Assembly: GCA_027488815.1 (NCBI GenBank)
Contig: JAIYAX010000006.1
Location: 98,185 to 162,184 of the forward strand
Length of the DNA stretch: 64,000 nucleotides
Direction of reading: 5' to 3'
From: Cytophagaceae bacterium
GTDB lineage: Bacteria > Bacteroidota > Bacteroidia > Cytophagales > JAIYAX01
The notes under the pieces are model-generated. The model did not search any database. It had not been told where the DNA came from and saw only the letters and a list, made by a program, of their open reading frames with translations. Both the position numbers and the translations under genes were made by a program. Positions 18,657 to 28,662 of this stretch are shown one piece after another; position 1 is the first letter of the stretch; each line of letters opens with the position of its first letter.

Positions 18657-21089
18657 TTAAAACTGGAAATTCCATGTGACAGAAGGTAAAATAGGGAATA
18701 GGTAGAGCTTCTTTGCCTGAAGCCCAAGTGAACCATCTGACAGGCTACCTGAAGGCTCAATGAAATAAAGAAGTGGATTCTTACGGCTATAAACATTGTA
18801 AACAGACATGGTAAGGCTAGAGCGCAGCCTTTTTCTGGGTTTGAAATGATAGGTAGCGGAGAGGTCCATACGATGGTAGGACTCCATCCGGAAGTTGTTT
18901 CGTGGGCCATACTGATTGACAACCTGGCCTTCAATGAAATACCTGCGCTCGGGAACGGTAATGGGCTGCCCACTGCCAAAGACGAACACCAATCCCAAAT
19001 CCCAACGCTTGTCTGGACTATAATTGGCGACGATGGAGAGGTCATGCAACCTGTCAAAACGAGAAAGAAACCACTGGCCTTTGTTGACCAGATCAAATTG
19101 TCGCTCTGTACGTGAAAGGGTGTATCCAACCCAACCTTGAAACTTACCCTGACGTCTACGAATGAGAAGCTCTAAACCATAGGCTCGCCCTTTACCAAAC
19201 ACAAACTCCCGCTCCAACTCTCCGTTGATCTGGGGAACATAGTCTTCTCGGTACTCCACCTGCTGCTTCATGGTTCGGTAAAAAGGCTCCACAATAAACT
19301 CAAATCTGTTTTGTGAAAACAACTGCACATAGGCCATCGACCAGGAGTCTCCACTCTGAGGCTGAACAAGTACACTGGATGGCACCCAGATGTCAAATGG
19401 CAATGAGTTGCTGGAAAGCGATACCAGATGCACAAACTGATGGTTACGATTGTAGCCGAACTTAAAGGAACTATGCTCTGAAAGTGAATAGCTGGCAGAA
19501 AGTCTGGGCTCCCAACCGGTAAAACTTGTTATGGTTTGGAAGGATCGGTAGGAAAGGGTATCGACAATGAGGCCGTTTTCAATTTGGACATAATCGTAAG
19601 GTCCTACCTGAGTGAAGCTAGCCAGTCGTATGCCGGTGTTGACCCGCAATCGGTCTCCGATAGCCCACTCGGCCTGAAGATAAGGTGCGATATCATGGGC
19701 CAGACGGCGGCTAATGTTGAGCGGATTGCTAAAACTTACCTCTGAGTCCGGAATTCGGGCATCAGAACGTCTTGGCGTAAAACTTCTAAAAATATACTGA
19801 ACCCCAGCTTTGAATTTTAACAGAGGGCTGTGGACAAATTCCCAATCGGCTTTGAAGGAATAATCACTGATATCTGAGTTTACATTGGCTTCAATATTGT
19901 CAAAATTAGTAAGGGCTGAAAAGCCAAAACGGTTGTGAATAAGGGCATACGTGCTGAACAGCCTACGACTATGTGCACGTGTCCACCGTAAGCTCAATGC
20001 CCTGTTGCCCCAGTCAAGATTGGCTTTAATGCGGCCTTGCAGGAGGTTAAGCGCTAATACGTCCCTGCCTGTGTAGGCACTTAGACTGATTTGATCCCGA
20101 TCACCAAATCGGTAAGTGGTCTTGAGGTTAAAGTCATAGAAATAATATGGAAAGCCTCTGACACCATTGTTTTCTAGAAAGGGTTTGGTAATGAGATCGA
20201 GGTAACTCCTACGTGCTGAAAACAATATGGAGGATTTGTCTTTTTGAATGGGGCCTTGTACGGTAAGCCGGCTGGTAAGCAGTCCAAGCCCGCCTTCAGT
20301 TGTCCAGTTGCGGTAGTTGCCTTCTTTGGTGTTGACATCAATGACAGCACTTAGCCTGCCTCCATAGCTGGCGGGCATACCCCCTTTGATGAGTTGTGCC
20401 CCCTGAATGGCATCAGGATTGAAAACGGAAACGAAACCAAACAAATGCCCGGTGTTAAACACCTGAGCATCGTCCAGCAGCACAAGATTCTGATCTGCAC
20501 CACCTCCCCTGATGTAAAGGCCTGTATTTCCTTCGCCTGCAGATTGCACACCAGGAAGAAGTTGCAGGGTTTTTAGAATATCCACTTCACCAAATAAAAC
20601 AGGCAGGCTCTTGATTTCTGACATACTGAGTCTCACTGTTCCTATTTCGGTATTCTTGATCCGATCAACGGCTGACTCTGCCGTGACTGTTACTTCTCTG
20701 AGGTTGATGGCATCGGGACTAAACCATAGATTTAAAATGGTGTCGCTGCTAATGTGAAGACTTAGAGCAATGGATTTATACCCAAGACTTGAAATGAACA
20801 GCTCGTATTGCCCTTTGGGAATTCGAATGGTAAAATAGCCTGATAGATTTGCAGCAGCTGAAGCCTGAAGATCACCTTTCGCCAGGATCGTAGCACCAAT
20901 GAGAGGTTCTGAGGTAAGACTATCTCTCAAAAAGCCATTGATCTCCACTTGCTGAGCTTTAACCCTAGCAAAAGCCACCATCAAGACAAGTGCAACAAGC
21001 CATCGAGTGTTCACAAAAGGCCAACTTAGGCTTACTTCTTTTTCTGCAACGACATCACAAGCTCTTTGCGACTCATTGTAATGCTCCAC
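18657..21089 (-). CDS. TonB-dependent receptor with CarboxypepD_reg-like N-terminus
   Basis: INGFLRDSLTSEPLIGATILAKGDLQASAAANLSGYFTI; plug PGVQSAGEGNTGLYIRGGGADQNLVLLDDAQVFN; beta-barrel. Start possibly GTG near 21011-21014. Confidence 0.93.
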   Translation of the reverse strand: MEHYNESQRACDVVAEKEVSLSWPFVNTRWLVALVLMVAFARVKAQQVEINGFLRDSLTSEPLIGATILAKGDLQASAAANLSGYFTIRIPKGQYELFISSLGYKSIALSLHISSDTILNLWFSPDAINLREVTVTAESAVDRIKNTEIGTVRLSMSEIKSLPVLFGEVDILKTLQLLPGVQSAGEGNTGLYIRGGGADQNLVLLDDAQVFNTGHLFGFVSVFNPDAIQGAQLIKGGMPASYGGRLSAVIDVNTKEGNYRNWTTEGGLGLLTSRLTVQGPIQKDKSSILFSARRSYLDLITKPFLENNGVRGFPYYFYDFNLKTTYRFGDRDQISLSAYTGRDVLALNLLQGRIKANLDWGNRALSLRWTRAHSRRLFSTYALIHNRFGFSALTNFDNIEANVNSDISDYSFKADWEFVHSPLLKFKAGVQYIFRSFTPRRSDARIPDSEVSFSNPLNISRRLAHDIAPYLQAEWAIGDRLRVNTGIRLASFTQVGPYDYVQIENGLIVDTLSYRSFQTITSFTGWEPRLSASYSLSEHSSFKFGYNRNHQFVHLVSLSSNSLPFDIWVPSSVLVQPQSGDSWSMAYVQLFSQNRFEFIVEPFYRTMKQQVEYREDYVPQINGELEREFVFGKGRAYGLELLIRRRQGKFQGWVGYTLSRTERQFDLVNKGQWFLSRFDRLHDLSIVANYSPDKRWDLGLVFVFGSGQPITVPERRYFIEGQVVNQYGPRNNFRMESYHRMDLSATYHFKPRKRLRSSLTMSVYNVYSRKNPLLYFIEPSGSLSDGSLGLQAKKLYLFPILPSVTWNFQF

Positions 21090-21700
21090 ATGCCCCTGAA
21101 CTCATTTAGTTTAAAGCCGATTGCCTGATCTTGAGGGTAGTTGGTTTTAAGTAATGCTAATGTGGCAGTATTGATTTCTGTTTCAGGATTTCCATGGCAT
21201 TGCAAACATAAGGGGGCAGACAGCATAATCGGAGCTGTGTAAAGAACCTCTTGAGTACTCCTTAACACTTGCACATTGGGCTCAAGAGGCAGCTTCTGCT
21301 CAAGATTGTACAAGTAGCCATCAAGATAAACCGCTTCAACGGTATCTGGTTTGTCAATCGGATTTCTTGCTTTGTGGCTTACCCTTCTGATAGTGGCCTG
21401 ATATGGCTTCCCTAGGCTGTCCAGGATGTTAAGTGCACTCAGCTTACAAAATGGAATGGCATATTCTGTTCCCCCTTTTGCCAATGCAGCAGAAAGTTGA
21501 GTGACCAGGGTTTTCTGGGCGTTGCTCGTTATTTCATCACCCATCTGCATGGCTTTCTCTAGTATTTCTCCCTCGGTAAGTCGTTGAATTCTTCGATGTC
21601 GTAGCTCCTCTTTTACGGTTTTGCCGTCGATATTTCCGTCTGTGAATTCACATGAGGTAAAGAAAGCAGCGATCAAAAAGATAAACGAAAATGGCTTCAT
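21032..21700 (-). CDS. Tll0287-like (DUF3365) putative heme-binding lipoprotein
   Basis: Start MKPFSFIFLIAAFFTSCEF at 21700; TIRRVSHKARNPIDKPDTVE...PLCLQCHGNPE (CxxCH). Confidence 0.85.
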   Translation of the reverse strand: MKPFSFIFLIAAFFTSCEFTDGNIDGKTVKEELRHRRIQRLTEGEILEKAMQMGDEITSNAQKTLVTQLSAALAKGGTEYAIPFCKLSALNILDSLGKPYQATIRRVSHKARNPIDKPDTVEAVYLDGYLYNLEQKLPLEPNVQVLRSTQEVLYTAPIMLSAPLCLQCHGNPETEINTATLALLKTNYPQDQAIGFKLNEFRGMWSITMSRKELVMSLQKKK

Positions 21701-21747
21701 CTGAACTAGTTTACATATTGGAAACAAAAAAAACAGGACGATGTTGC

Positions 21748-24700
21748 TCAATTGACATCAATTTCATCCTCTGTATGCCACTCGGGCAAGTTCTGGTATC
21801 TGCTGGCAACAAAACTGCACCAGGGGCAATCTTCCTCCTCGCAGCCCTGACTGAATTCATGGGCAATAATTCCCTGATATACCGTCTGTATTTGCTGCTT
21901 TACCTGTTGCTCATACTCCGGCAAAAGCGGGACTTCTCTGGAGTTTAACTTCCCATCTTTATAAGGCTCAACAAAATCAAATCGCCCGGTTCTCATTTTC
22001 CAGGCTTTGCTTCGGTCTGCTTCGAGAAGCAATTTGTAAAAGATCATTTGCCTCCAGTAGTCTCCTCCATCAGCTTGCTTTTCTCCGGGAGGAAGAAACT
22101 TTTCTTCACTAAGCCTTCCGGTTTTGTAATCCACCACAGTCACATCATTGCCGTCAAACTCCAGCTTATCGAGCCGTCCACTCACAGGAACACCATCAAT
22201 AGCCAAATGGTTGGATTTGTATTCCAGAATCACAACAGTGTTTGAGTTAAGTACATGCAATTCTCTAAACTTTTGAAGGGCAAAGTGACCCCGCTCACGG
22301 TAGCTTTCAAAACTATGATCGGTAAAATGAGAACGATAAAACCGCATGCTTTTATCAAAATAACGGATCAATTGTTCCTCTTCGGGAAATCGGTCTGTTT
22401 TAAGTCTGTCTGCATAATACATTTCCAGGGCATAGTGAATGGCACTGCCGTACCCCATCACTGCGCTTCTGGCCGCAGGCACCCTCAGGATGTTTTCAAA
22501 ATAAAATGAAACCGGACATCGCAAGTACTTATTGAGGTGAGTGACGCTCATCCTGTACCCTTTGAGAGCGGCGTTGATCAAGGTATGGTCGAGCCAGGGT
22601 TTGTTAGACAAAGGGACAGGGCTAAGAGCATTGAGATTAAACTGATCCAATGATGAATCAGCCATGGAAATAACGTTTTCCTTGAGAAATCCTTCCGGGT
22701 CATTGGACTCGGCAACAAAGCGGCTTGCTTCCAGCTCTTTTCCCTTCATGTCTTGTCTGGAATAGCTGATGCTGAGGCTTCTGCGTGCTCTTGTCATCGC
22801 TACATAAAACAACCTTCGTTCCTCCTCTTCCTGCATATCATCACGAAGGGCTTGCAGTACAAGTGGAAGGGTAATGAACCTACCGGGAGAGCGTTTTTCT
22901 TCCCACATGTTTTTCTGGGCTCCCATGAGATAAACATGATCAAACTCCAGCCCTTTTGCGCTATGTGCCGTGAGCAGTTGCAGGCCATCTTCAGCATGGT
23001 AAATCTGATGAGCGATGAGCGATACGTTATTGATCAGCATTTGGTCCAAAAGAAAAAGCAGACCATTGAGGCTGGTTTCTGGTTTTCTGGCTGTCTCTTC
23101 CTTTATAAAATCAAAAAATGTATTGATGACTTCCATGAACCAGCTCCGATCCGGGTGGTTCATCACCTGGCTTAGCATGCCGCTTTCTTTTAACACAACA
23201 GCAAAATACTCCTGCAAGGTGTCGTTTGCCAGACTTTTCATCATGGCATTGAGCATGTGGTTAAGCTTTTTGAAAGCCCCCAGACTACCTAATCCGGCTT
23301 GCAGCATTCGCTCAGGGCTGGAAAGCATCTCCCTCCAGGGTGTTCCACGGTCATCGTCGAAGCCACGGTCGCAAATCCTGCTAAATCGTGCAGCATCAGC
23401 CGGGTGTATGTCAAAACAGTCGAAATGCATTATTTCGAAAAGCAGGTAATCCCCATATCCTGTCCCTCTCATTTCCTCTGCCGCATAGCGCATAAGATGT
23501 ATGAGTTGTTTGATCATGGGCAACTCAAGGATGTTCATCGGCCTGGCCGTTTCAAATGGGATATTCAAATGCTTAAGTTGATGAATCAGCTGATCGGCTT
23601 GTTTATGGTTCCGATAAATGATTGCCAACTGCGAATAAGGAACACCTTCGCTTATTTTCTTTTGCACCTGATCCAGAATGTACTGCCATTCATGGATAGG
23701 GTTGTTACAGACGATCTCCTCAATCAATCGGTTTGAAGCTGCAAGCTCAGGATTAGCGGCCTTGAGGGCCATTACTCTGGAGGGATTCTGCCGAACGATT
23801 AGTTGGTGTGACGCCTTAAGCACTGCTGGAATGGAACGGTAGTTCTCTTTCAGAACGATTTTCCTCAAGTGCTTCTGATACTGACGCTCAAAGTTTAACA
23901 AATTGTCAGCCTCTGCACCTTGAAAACGGTAAATCGCCTGATCTCCGTCACCCACCACAAAAAGATTGGGCTGTTCGTCAGGATCTTCCGAAAGCAGGCG
24001 GAGCAACTCCAATTGGGAGCCATTGCTGTCCTGGTACTCGTCGACAAGCATGTAAAGGTATTGTTCTTTGTAGCGCAGCAAGAGTGGCTCATGCTCTTGA
24101 AAAGCTCTGATTACCCAACTGATCATGTCCTGAAAGTCAAAACGTTGACGCTCAGCCATCAGTAGATTGTATTGTTCAAAAAGGTCAGTAGCCTGAGCAG
24201 TTTTTAAAAGCCTTCGCTCTGCATCCTTAAACTTTTTCTCGTTGAAATCACCCTTTTTGTACCCGGGACCATTCCGCTTGTAGTAAAAATCCTCACTGCT
24301 TTTGTTGAACTCAATTTCTGCCAGTGATTCTTCCTTGATTACTGAAGGGCTTAGGTTTTCCTGCTTGATGAGATTGAAAAAGGAACCCAATCCATGCAGC
24401 AAATAGGACTTGTCCTGAGCCGTTGAGTACAATGGTGTGCCCGGTTTAATCCCCTTGATGAGGTCTTGAAACAGTTCAATACGCTCTATTTCTGAAAGAG
24501 GCTTTAGTTCTCTGAAGCCAAAATACTCAGGACTTCGGCTAATGACCTGGTTACAAAAGCTATGAAAGGTATGGATATGTACTTTATGTGCCTCAGCACC
24601 TATCAGACTGAGCAGACGCTCCCGCATGGCAACCGCACCTGCATCGGTGAAGGTGAGGCAAAGGATATGATGGGGAGAAGCCTGGGTATGTGGAGAAGCC

Positions 24701-24864
24701 AACAGATAGGCAATCCTGGTGGCGATGATTTGAGTCTTGCCTGTGCCTGGCCCGGCAAACACGGCTACCGGACCCTGCGTGGTCTCCACCGCTTCTCGCT
24801 GCTCTGGATTTAATCCCTGAAAAGCCTTGAGGTAGGCTTCAGAAAGTCTGATCTTTTCATTCAT
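21748..24864 (-). CDS. UvrD/PcrA-family helicase with C-terminal PD-(D/E)XK nuclease
   Basis: LNPEQREAVETTQGPVAVFAGPGTGKTQIIATRIAYLL; VVGDGDQAIYRFQGAE; nuclease GRLDKLEFDGNDVTVVDYKTG; Cys residues YLRCPVSFYFE and GCEEEDCPWCSF. Likely start MNEKIRLSEAYLK. Confidence 0.93.
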   Translation of the reverse strand: MNEKIRLSEAYLKAFQGLNPEQREAVETTQGPVAVFAGPGTGKTQIIATRIAYLLASPHTQASPHHILCLTFTDAGAVAMRERLLSLIGAEAHKVHIHTFHSFCNQVISRSPEYFGFRELKPLSEIERIELFQDLIKGIKPGTPLYSTAQDKSYLLHGLGSFFNLIKQENLSPSVIKEESLAEIEFNKSSEDFYYKRNGPGYKKGDFNEKKFKDAERRLLKTAQATDLFEQYNLLMAERQRFDFQDMISWVIRAFQEHEPLLLRYKEQYLYMLVDEYQDSNGSQLELLRLLSEDPDEQPNLFVVGDGDQAIYRFQGAEADNLLNFERQYQKHLRKIVLKENYRSIPAVLKASHQLIVRQNPSRVMALKAANPELAASNRLIEEIVCNNPIHEWQYILDQVQKKISEGVPYSQLAIIYRNHKQADQLIHQLKHLNIPFETARPMNILELPMIKQLIHLMRYAAEEMRGTGYGDYLLFEIMHFDCFDIHPADAARFSRICDRGFDDDRGTPWREMLSSPERMLQAGLGSLGAFKKLNHMLNAMMKSLANDTLQEYFAVVLKESGMLSQVMNHPDRSWFMEVINTFFDFIKEETARKPETSLNGLLFLLDQMLINNVSLIAHQIYHAEDGLQLLTAHSAKGLEFDHVYLMGAQKNMWEEKRSPGRFITLPLVLQALRDDMQEEEERRLFYVAMTRARRSLSISYSRQDMKGKELEASRFVAESNDPEGFLKENVISMADSSLDQFNLNALSPVPLSNKPWLDHTLINAALKGYRMSVTHLNKYLRCPVSFYFENILRVPAARSAVMGYGSAIHYALEMYYADRLKTDRFPEEEQLIRYFDKSMRFYRSHFTDHSFESYRERGHFALQKFRELHVLNSNTVVILEYKSNHLAIDGVPVSGRLDKLEFDGNDVTVVDYKTGRLSEEKFLPPGEKQADGGDYWRQMIFYKLLLEADRSKAWKMRTGRFDFVEPYKDGKLNSREVPLLPEYEQQVKQQIQTVYQGIIAHEFSQGCEEEDCPWCSFVASRYQNLPEWHTEDEIDVN

Positions 24865-24908
24865 AAGGCAGGCATTACCAAAGGCATCTAATATAATGCA
24901 TAAAAAGC

Positions 24909-24935
24909 AAAAGGCCACCTCTGGGGTGGCCTTTT
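24909..24935. terminator. Bidirectional rho-independent terminator
   Basis: aaaaggccacc-tctgg-ggtggcctttt: 11-bp stem with A/U tracts, just 3' of the PPIase gene. Confidence 0.85.
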
Positions 24936-24955
24936 AGATAAGCTTAGATTTCTGA

Positions 24956-27067
24956 TTAGAAGAACTTGTATCGCTCGTCTTTTACTTTTTTCAGTTCCTT
25001 AACACTTTCCGCCAGGAAGTAATCCGTTCTGCCGGATTGGCTTTGCTGAAGCTGGTTTTTGTTATAGCTGTAGTCGGCCATTTCAGGGGCGGTAGCTATG
25101 CTTTGGGTGGAAATCACCACAACACCGTTATCTCCTTTGATCGGTCTTGAGATTTCCTTGTCTTTAAGACCAAATGCCATCCCGATTGCTTTGGGTTCAA
25201 AACCTGCCCCATTGAGGGAGTTGCCTGCGATGGTAAGGTCAGGCATGCTGTAAACAGTTGCTTCGGTGCCAAACTCTTTGGCCATTTCTTCAAGGCTCTG
25301 AGATTTAAGTCCGTCGAGTTTCTTAATGATAAATTCAGCTTTCTTCTGATTGCGTACTTTAACTTTAATGTCCTCTCCAAATTCATCTACAGTTGGGTCT
25401 TCACCAAGGGCTTTCAAATCCAGAATGGCAACCAGGAAATTGTTGTCCACTTCTTTCACATCCGACACCTCACCAACCTTGGCTTCATTAAATGCCCAGC
25501 GAACGACTTCTCTGGCTCCCGTAAAACTGTTGATATACTTGTCTCCTTTGCGGATGGTTTTAGCTTCCTGCATCACAAGCCCATTTTCCTTTGCCTTAAT
25601 CTCCATATCATCAGCACTAGTCAGGCTGCTCGCAAAGTAATCTGCCTTTCTGAAAATCTCATTGCGGGTATCGTCGCTAGCCGTAACGTTTAGTTCAACA
25701 GTTGACATCTGGAATGAGAGGCTGGTAGGCACTTCCGTTACCTTGATGAGGTGGTAACCAAACTGGGTTTCAACGATATTAGGTAGTAAGCCTTTTGAAT
25801 TTGCAGCGAAAATGGCTTTCTCAAAAGGGGCAACCATTCGTCCTTTGCCAAACCAACCTAAGTCCCCGCCCTGTGTCGAGGTGCCATCGGTTCCGTGAAT
25901 TCTGGCCATCTCTTCAAAGGATGCGCCAGTTTTGATTTCGTTCAGGATTTTGTTCGCCTGATCCTTTGCTGTTTTCTTGTCTGCATCGCTCTCAGTGGTC
26001 CATCTGAACAGAATATGCGATGCTCGGGCGTAGACGTTGGTGTCGCCTTGTGTTCTTTTTAGTTTAAACAGTTTGTAGCTGCTGCCATCCAGCACCGGGC
26101 CAACAACGGTAGTTTCTACTATTTCACCAGCCAGGGCTTGAACTGCCGGAGGTAGCTCTCCCGGATTTACAATTCTGGGTACTCCCGGCACATCTGAATT
26201 TGAGCGAATAAAGGCAGTATCGTTTTCTGAAGTTTGAAAACTGGCTTTAAGATCTTCCAACTCTGCACGAATTGCGGCACTGTCGGCTTCCGTAGGAATA
26301 ATCGGAAAGGGTGCCATTTTAAGCCTTGCCACACCTTGCGCTGAGTAAGAGTTTTTATTTTCGGCCAGATAACTGCTCAATTCCGACTCAGTGGGCTCAT
26401 AAGCAGAGTCAGGAAGGGAAAAGTACGGTACATACAAGTAGCTTACAGTAGCTTTGGCATTTTGAGAGGCATAATTGCGCTTTGCTTCTTCGGTGGTAAC
26501 GTAGGTCGTAAGCTTGATCAGGTTGTTGTACTTGGTACGAAGCCTGTCAGGGCCCAGATTTTTCTCAAAATTTAGCCAGAGCTGTTTTTGAGAAGCCTCT
26601 ACACGGTCAATGTTTTTCAGAAATCCAATGATTTGTGATTTGTCAAACTGTCCTGTATTAGGGTTGGTGAATGCTTGAACAAGGGCAGGGTGTACGTTTT
26701 CACCTTGTACCATGTCATACAGCTCATCGTCACTTACTTTAAGTCCTAGGGCATCAAACTCCGCCTGATACGCTGTTTCAAAGATCATCATGTTCCAGGC
26801 TTGCTCACGCAACTGATCCATTTCTGCATCACCTGCTGCTTTCTGGTTTTGAAGGGCATATTGCACCTTCATCTCTTCAATCTTCAGGTTGTATTCCTGA
26901 AGGCCAATGCTTTGGCCATTAATTTCTCCGACTTCCTGTTTGGAGCCTCCAAGAAGGACGGAATTGGGTGCCAGCAGGTCACCACCAACGACAAACAATC
27001 CCAGGCCAAGGGCAATGATCCCTACCGCTACTCCTGTCTTCTCTCTGATCTTATTGATTAACGCCAT
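24956..27067 (-). CDS. Peptidylprolyl isomerase (PpiD/SurA-like, parvulin domain)
   Basis: N-terminal TM plus SurA_N; ARASHILFRWTTESDADKKTAKDQANKILNEIKTGASFEEMARIHGTDGTSTQGGDLGWFGKGRMV. Confidence 0.93.
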   Translation of the reverse strand: MALINKIREKTGVAVGIIALGLGLFVVGGDLLAPNSVLLGGSKQEVGEINGQSIGLQEYNLKIEEMKVQYALQNQKAAGDAEMDQLREQAWNMMIFETAYQAEFDALGLKVSDDELYDMVQGENVHPALVQAFTNPNTGQFDKSQIIGFLKNIDRVEASQKQLWLNFEKNLGPDRLRTKYNNLIKLTTYVTTEEAKRNYASQNAKATVSYLYVPYFSLPDSAYEPTESELSSYLAENKNSYSAQGVARLKMAPFPIIPTEADSAAIRAELEDLKASFQTSENDTAFIRSNSDVPGVPRIVNPGELPPAVQALAGEIVETTVVGPVLDGSSYKLFKLKRTQGDTNVYARASHILFRWTTESDADKKTAKDQANKILNEIKTGASFEEMARIHGTDGTSTQGGDLGWFGKGRMVAPFEKAIFAANSKGLLPNIVETQFGYHLIKVTEVPTSLSFQMSTVELNVTASDDTRNEIFRKADYFASSLTSADDMEIKAKENGLVMQEAKTIRKGDKYINSFTGAREVVRWAFNEAKVGEVSDVKEVDNNFLVAILDLKALGEDPTVDEFGEDIKVKVRNQKKAEFIIKKLDGLKSQSLEEMAKEFGTEATVYSMPDLTIAGNSLNGAGFEPKAIGMAFGLKDKEISRPIKGDNGVVVISTQSIATAPEMADYSYNKNQLQQSQSGRTDYFLAESVKELKKVKDERYKFF

Positions 27068-27106
27068 TTTATTGGATAAAAAGCACTCGCTTCAAAATTT
27101 AGGACG

Positions 27107-27114
27107 CAAAAATA
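27107..27114 (-). promoter_or_regulatory. TAnnTTTG box upstream of the PPIase gene
   Basis: Minus strand TATTTTTG about 40 nt before ATG. Confidence 0.45.
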
Positions 27115-27148
27115 GGTGAATACCAATGCAAAGCAAAGCATTGAACTA

Positions 27149-28423
27149 CTATTCCTCTTCTCTTACCAGAAGTTCTACAGTATCAATTCTGGCTTCGTCC
27201 ATTTTTAAAATCTCAAACAAAAAGGGGTGCAGGTCAATTACATCCCCACTCTGGGGTAAATCTTCATATTGTGAGAGGATAAAGCCGCCCAATGTTTCGT
27301 AGTCACCCATTGGAATATCCAGGTGGTATTTTTCATTGAGGTAATCGATCTCCAATCTTGCACTGAACTGATATTTACCATCCCCCAGTACAACTTCAGT
27401 GTATTCTTCTTTATCGAACTCGTCTCTGATCTCACCAAAGATTTCTTCCATGACATCCTCGATAGTCACTAGTCCGGAGGTACCTCCATATTCATCAACA
27501 ACCAGAGCAATGCTTTTTGATGAACTGGTAAATTTGATGAGCAATTCATTTGCCGGAAGTGTTTCAGGCACTACGGTGATGGGTGTAATGATACTTTCCA
27601 GATTTCTGGGTCTTTTGAAAAAAGTATTGGCATGGCAATAACCCAGAATATTGTCAATGTTATCTCTGAAAACTAAAATCTTGGAGTGCCCACTACCGAT
27701 GAACCTATCTTTTAGGTAGTCAAGTCCTTCGTTGATCTCTACTGCTTCTATGTCAGCTCGTGGAATCATGCAATCTCTCACTTTGAGAGACTTAAACTGC
27801 AAGGCATTATGAAATATGGCCGAGTCAACGGACGGGTCTTCGGCCTCATCTTCATGCCTCATGGTAGTACGAATGTAATGGCTCAGATCAGTTAGCCCGA
27901 AAACCGTTTTGTCTTCCTGGATTTCGGCTCGCAGCACTTTTTTAAGGAACCATTTAGCAGCTCCGATTATGGTATATGAAAATGGGGCCAGTACCAAGTG
28001 AATGATACGGAACGGCATTGCTAGTCTAAGCAAAAGTGATTCCGGATTGATCATAAACAAACTTTTGGGAAGGAACTCGGCCGTAATCAGGACAATGACT
28101 GTTGAGGCTACAGTTTGTACGAGAAGCAAGGCTGCTTCATTCCCTTGCAAAAAAGGCAAGTTAGCTGTGATCAAAGGATCAAGTACTTCTGCCATATAAA
28201 TACCAAATACCACCAGGCTCAGGGTATTCCCAATGAGGCAGGTTCCTATAAACATGGAGGGATTAGCATAAAAATTGGAAATCAGCCTGGCGCTATATTT
28301 TCCTTGCTGCTTAAGCAACTCAATGTGCAACTTATTACTAGAAATAAATGCGATCTCAATACCTGAAAAAAAGGCTGAGAAAATAAGCGAAATCAAAATA
28401 CCATAAATCGCTTCAGGATTCAT
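27149..28423 (-). CDS. CNNM/HlyC-CorC family protein (DUF21, CBS pair, CorC_HlyC)
   Basis: SAFFSGIEIAFISSNK; MIPRADIEAVEINEGLDYLKDRFIGSGHSKILVFRDNIDNILGYCH; VDEYGGTSGLVTIEDVMEEIFGEIRDEFD. Confidence 0.92.
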   Translation of the reverse strand: MNPEAIYGILISLIFSAFFSGIEIAFISSNKLHIELLKQQGKYSARLISNFYANPSMFIGTCLIGNTLSLVVFGIYMAEVLDPLITANLPFLQGNEAALLLVQTVASTVIVLITAEFLPKSLFMINPESLLLRLAMPFRIIHLVLAPFSYTIIGAAKWFLKKVLRAEIQEDKTVFGLTDLSHYIRTTMRHEDEAEDPSVDSAIFHNALQFKSLKVRDCMIPRADIEAVEINEGLDYLKDRFIGSGHSKILVFRDNIDNILGYCHANTFFKRPRNLESIITPITVVPETLPANELLIKFTSSSKSIALVVDEYGGTSGLVTIEDVMEEIFGEIRDEFDKEEYTEVVLGDGKYQFSARLEIDYLNEKYHLDIPMGDYETLGGFILSQYEDLPQSGDVIDLHPFLFEILKMDEARIDTVELLVREEE

Positions 28424-28662
28424 TTTTTCTTCTTTGTCTTTGGTTTAGTGGCTTGTTTGAACTGAGGACCATCGTTGACCTCACTTGCATTATTCCTTTT
28501 ATAAGTCTTTCGCAGGTTGTAAATGATCAGACAGGTAAATGAAATCATAAAAATCCAATATGACTCCATCAAGCCATTGACAAACACCTGATGAAAGCCA
28601 ATGACAGTAAACGCTACCGCAATTGAAAAAAGGACTATATCAGTGAGTTTTGCATCAATCAT
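28420..28662 (-). CDS. Small two-TM hypothetical protein
   Basis: Two hydrophobic helices, Lys-rich tail (TKPKTKKKK); 4-nt overlap with the CNNM gene. Confidence 0.75.
   Translation of the reverse strand: MIDAKLTDIVLFSIAVAFTVIGFHQVFVNGLMESYWIFMISFTCLIIYNLRKTYKRNNASEVNDGPQFKQATKPKTKKKK

Noticed and set aside
18644-19129. 161-aa minus-strand ORF overlapping the TonB receptor
   Set aside because: Out-of-frame overlap of a conserved beta-barrel end; Ser/Pro-rich shadow composition.
22048-24813. Plus-strand ORFs of 81-145 aa opposite the helicase
   Set aside because: Antisense to a highly conserved helicase-nuclease; no recognizable domains.
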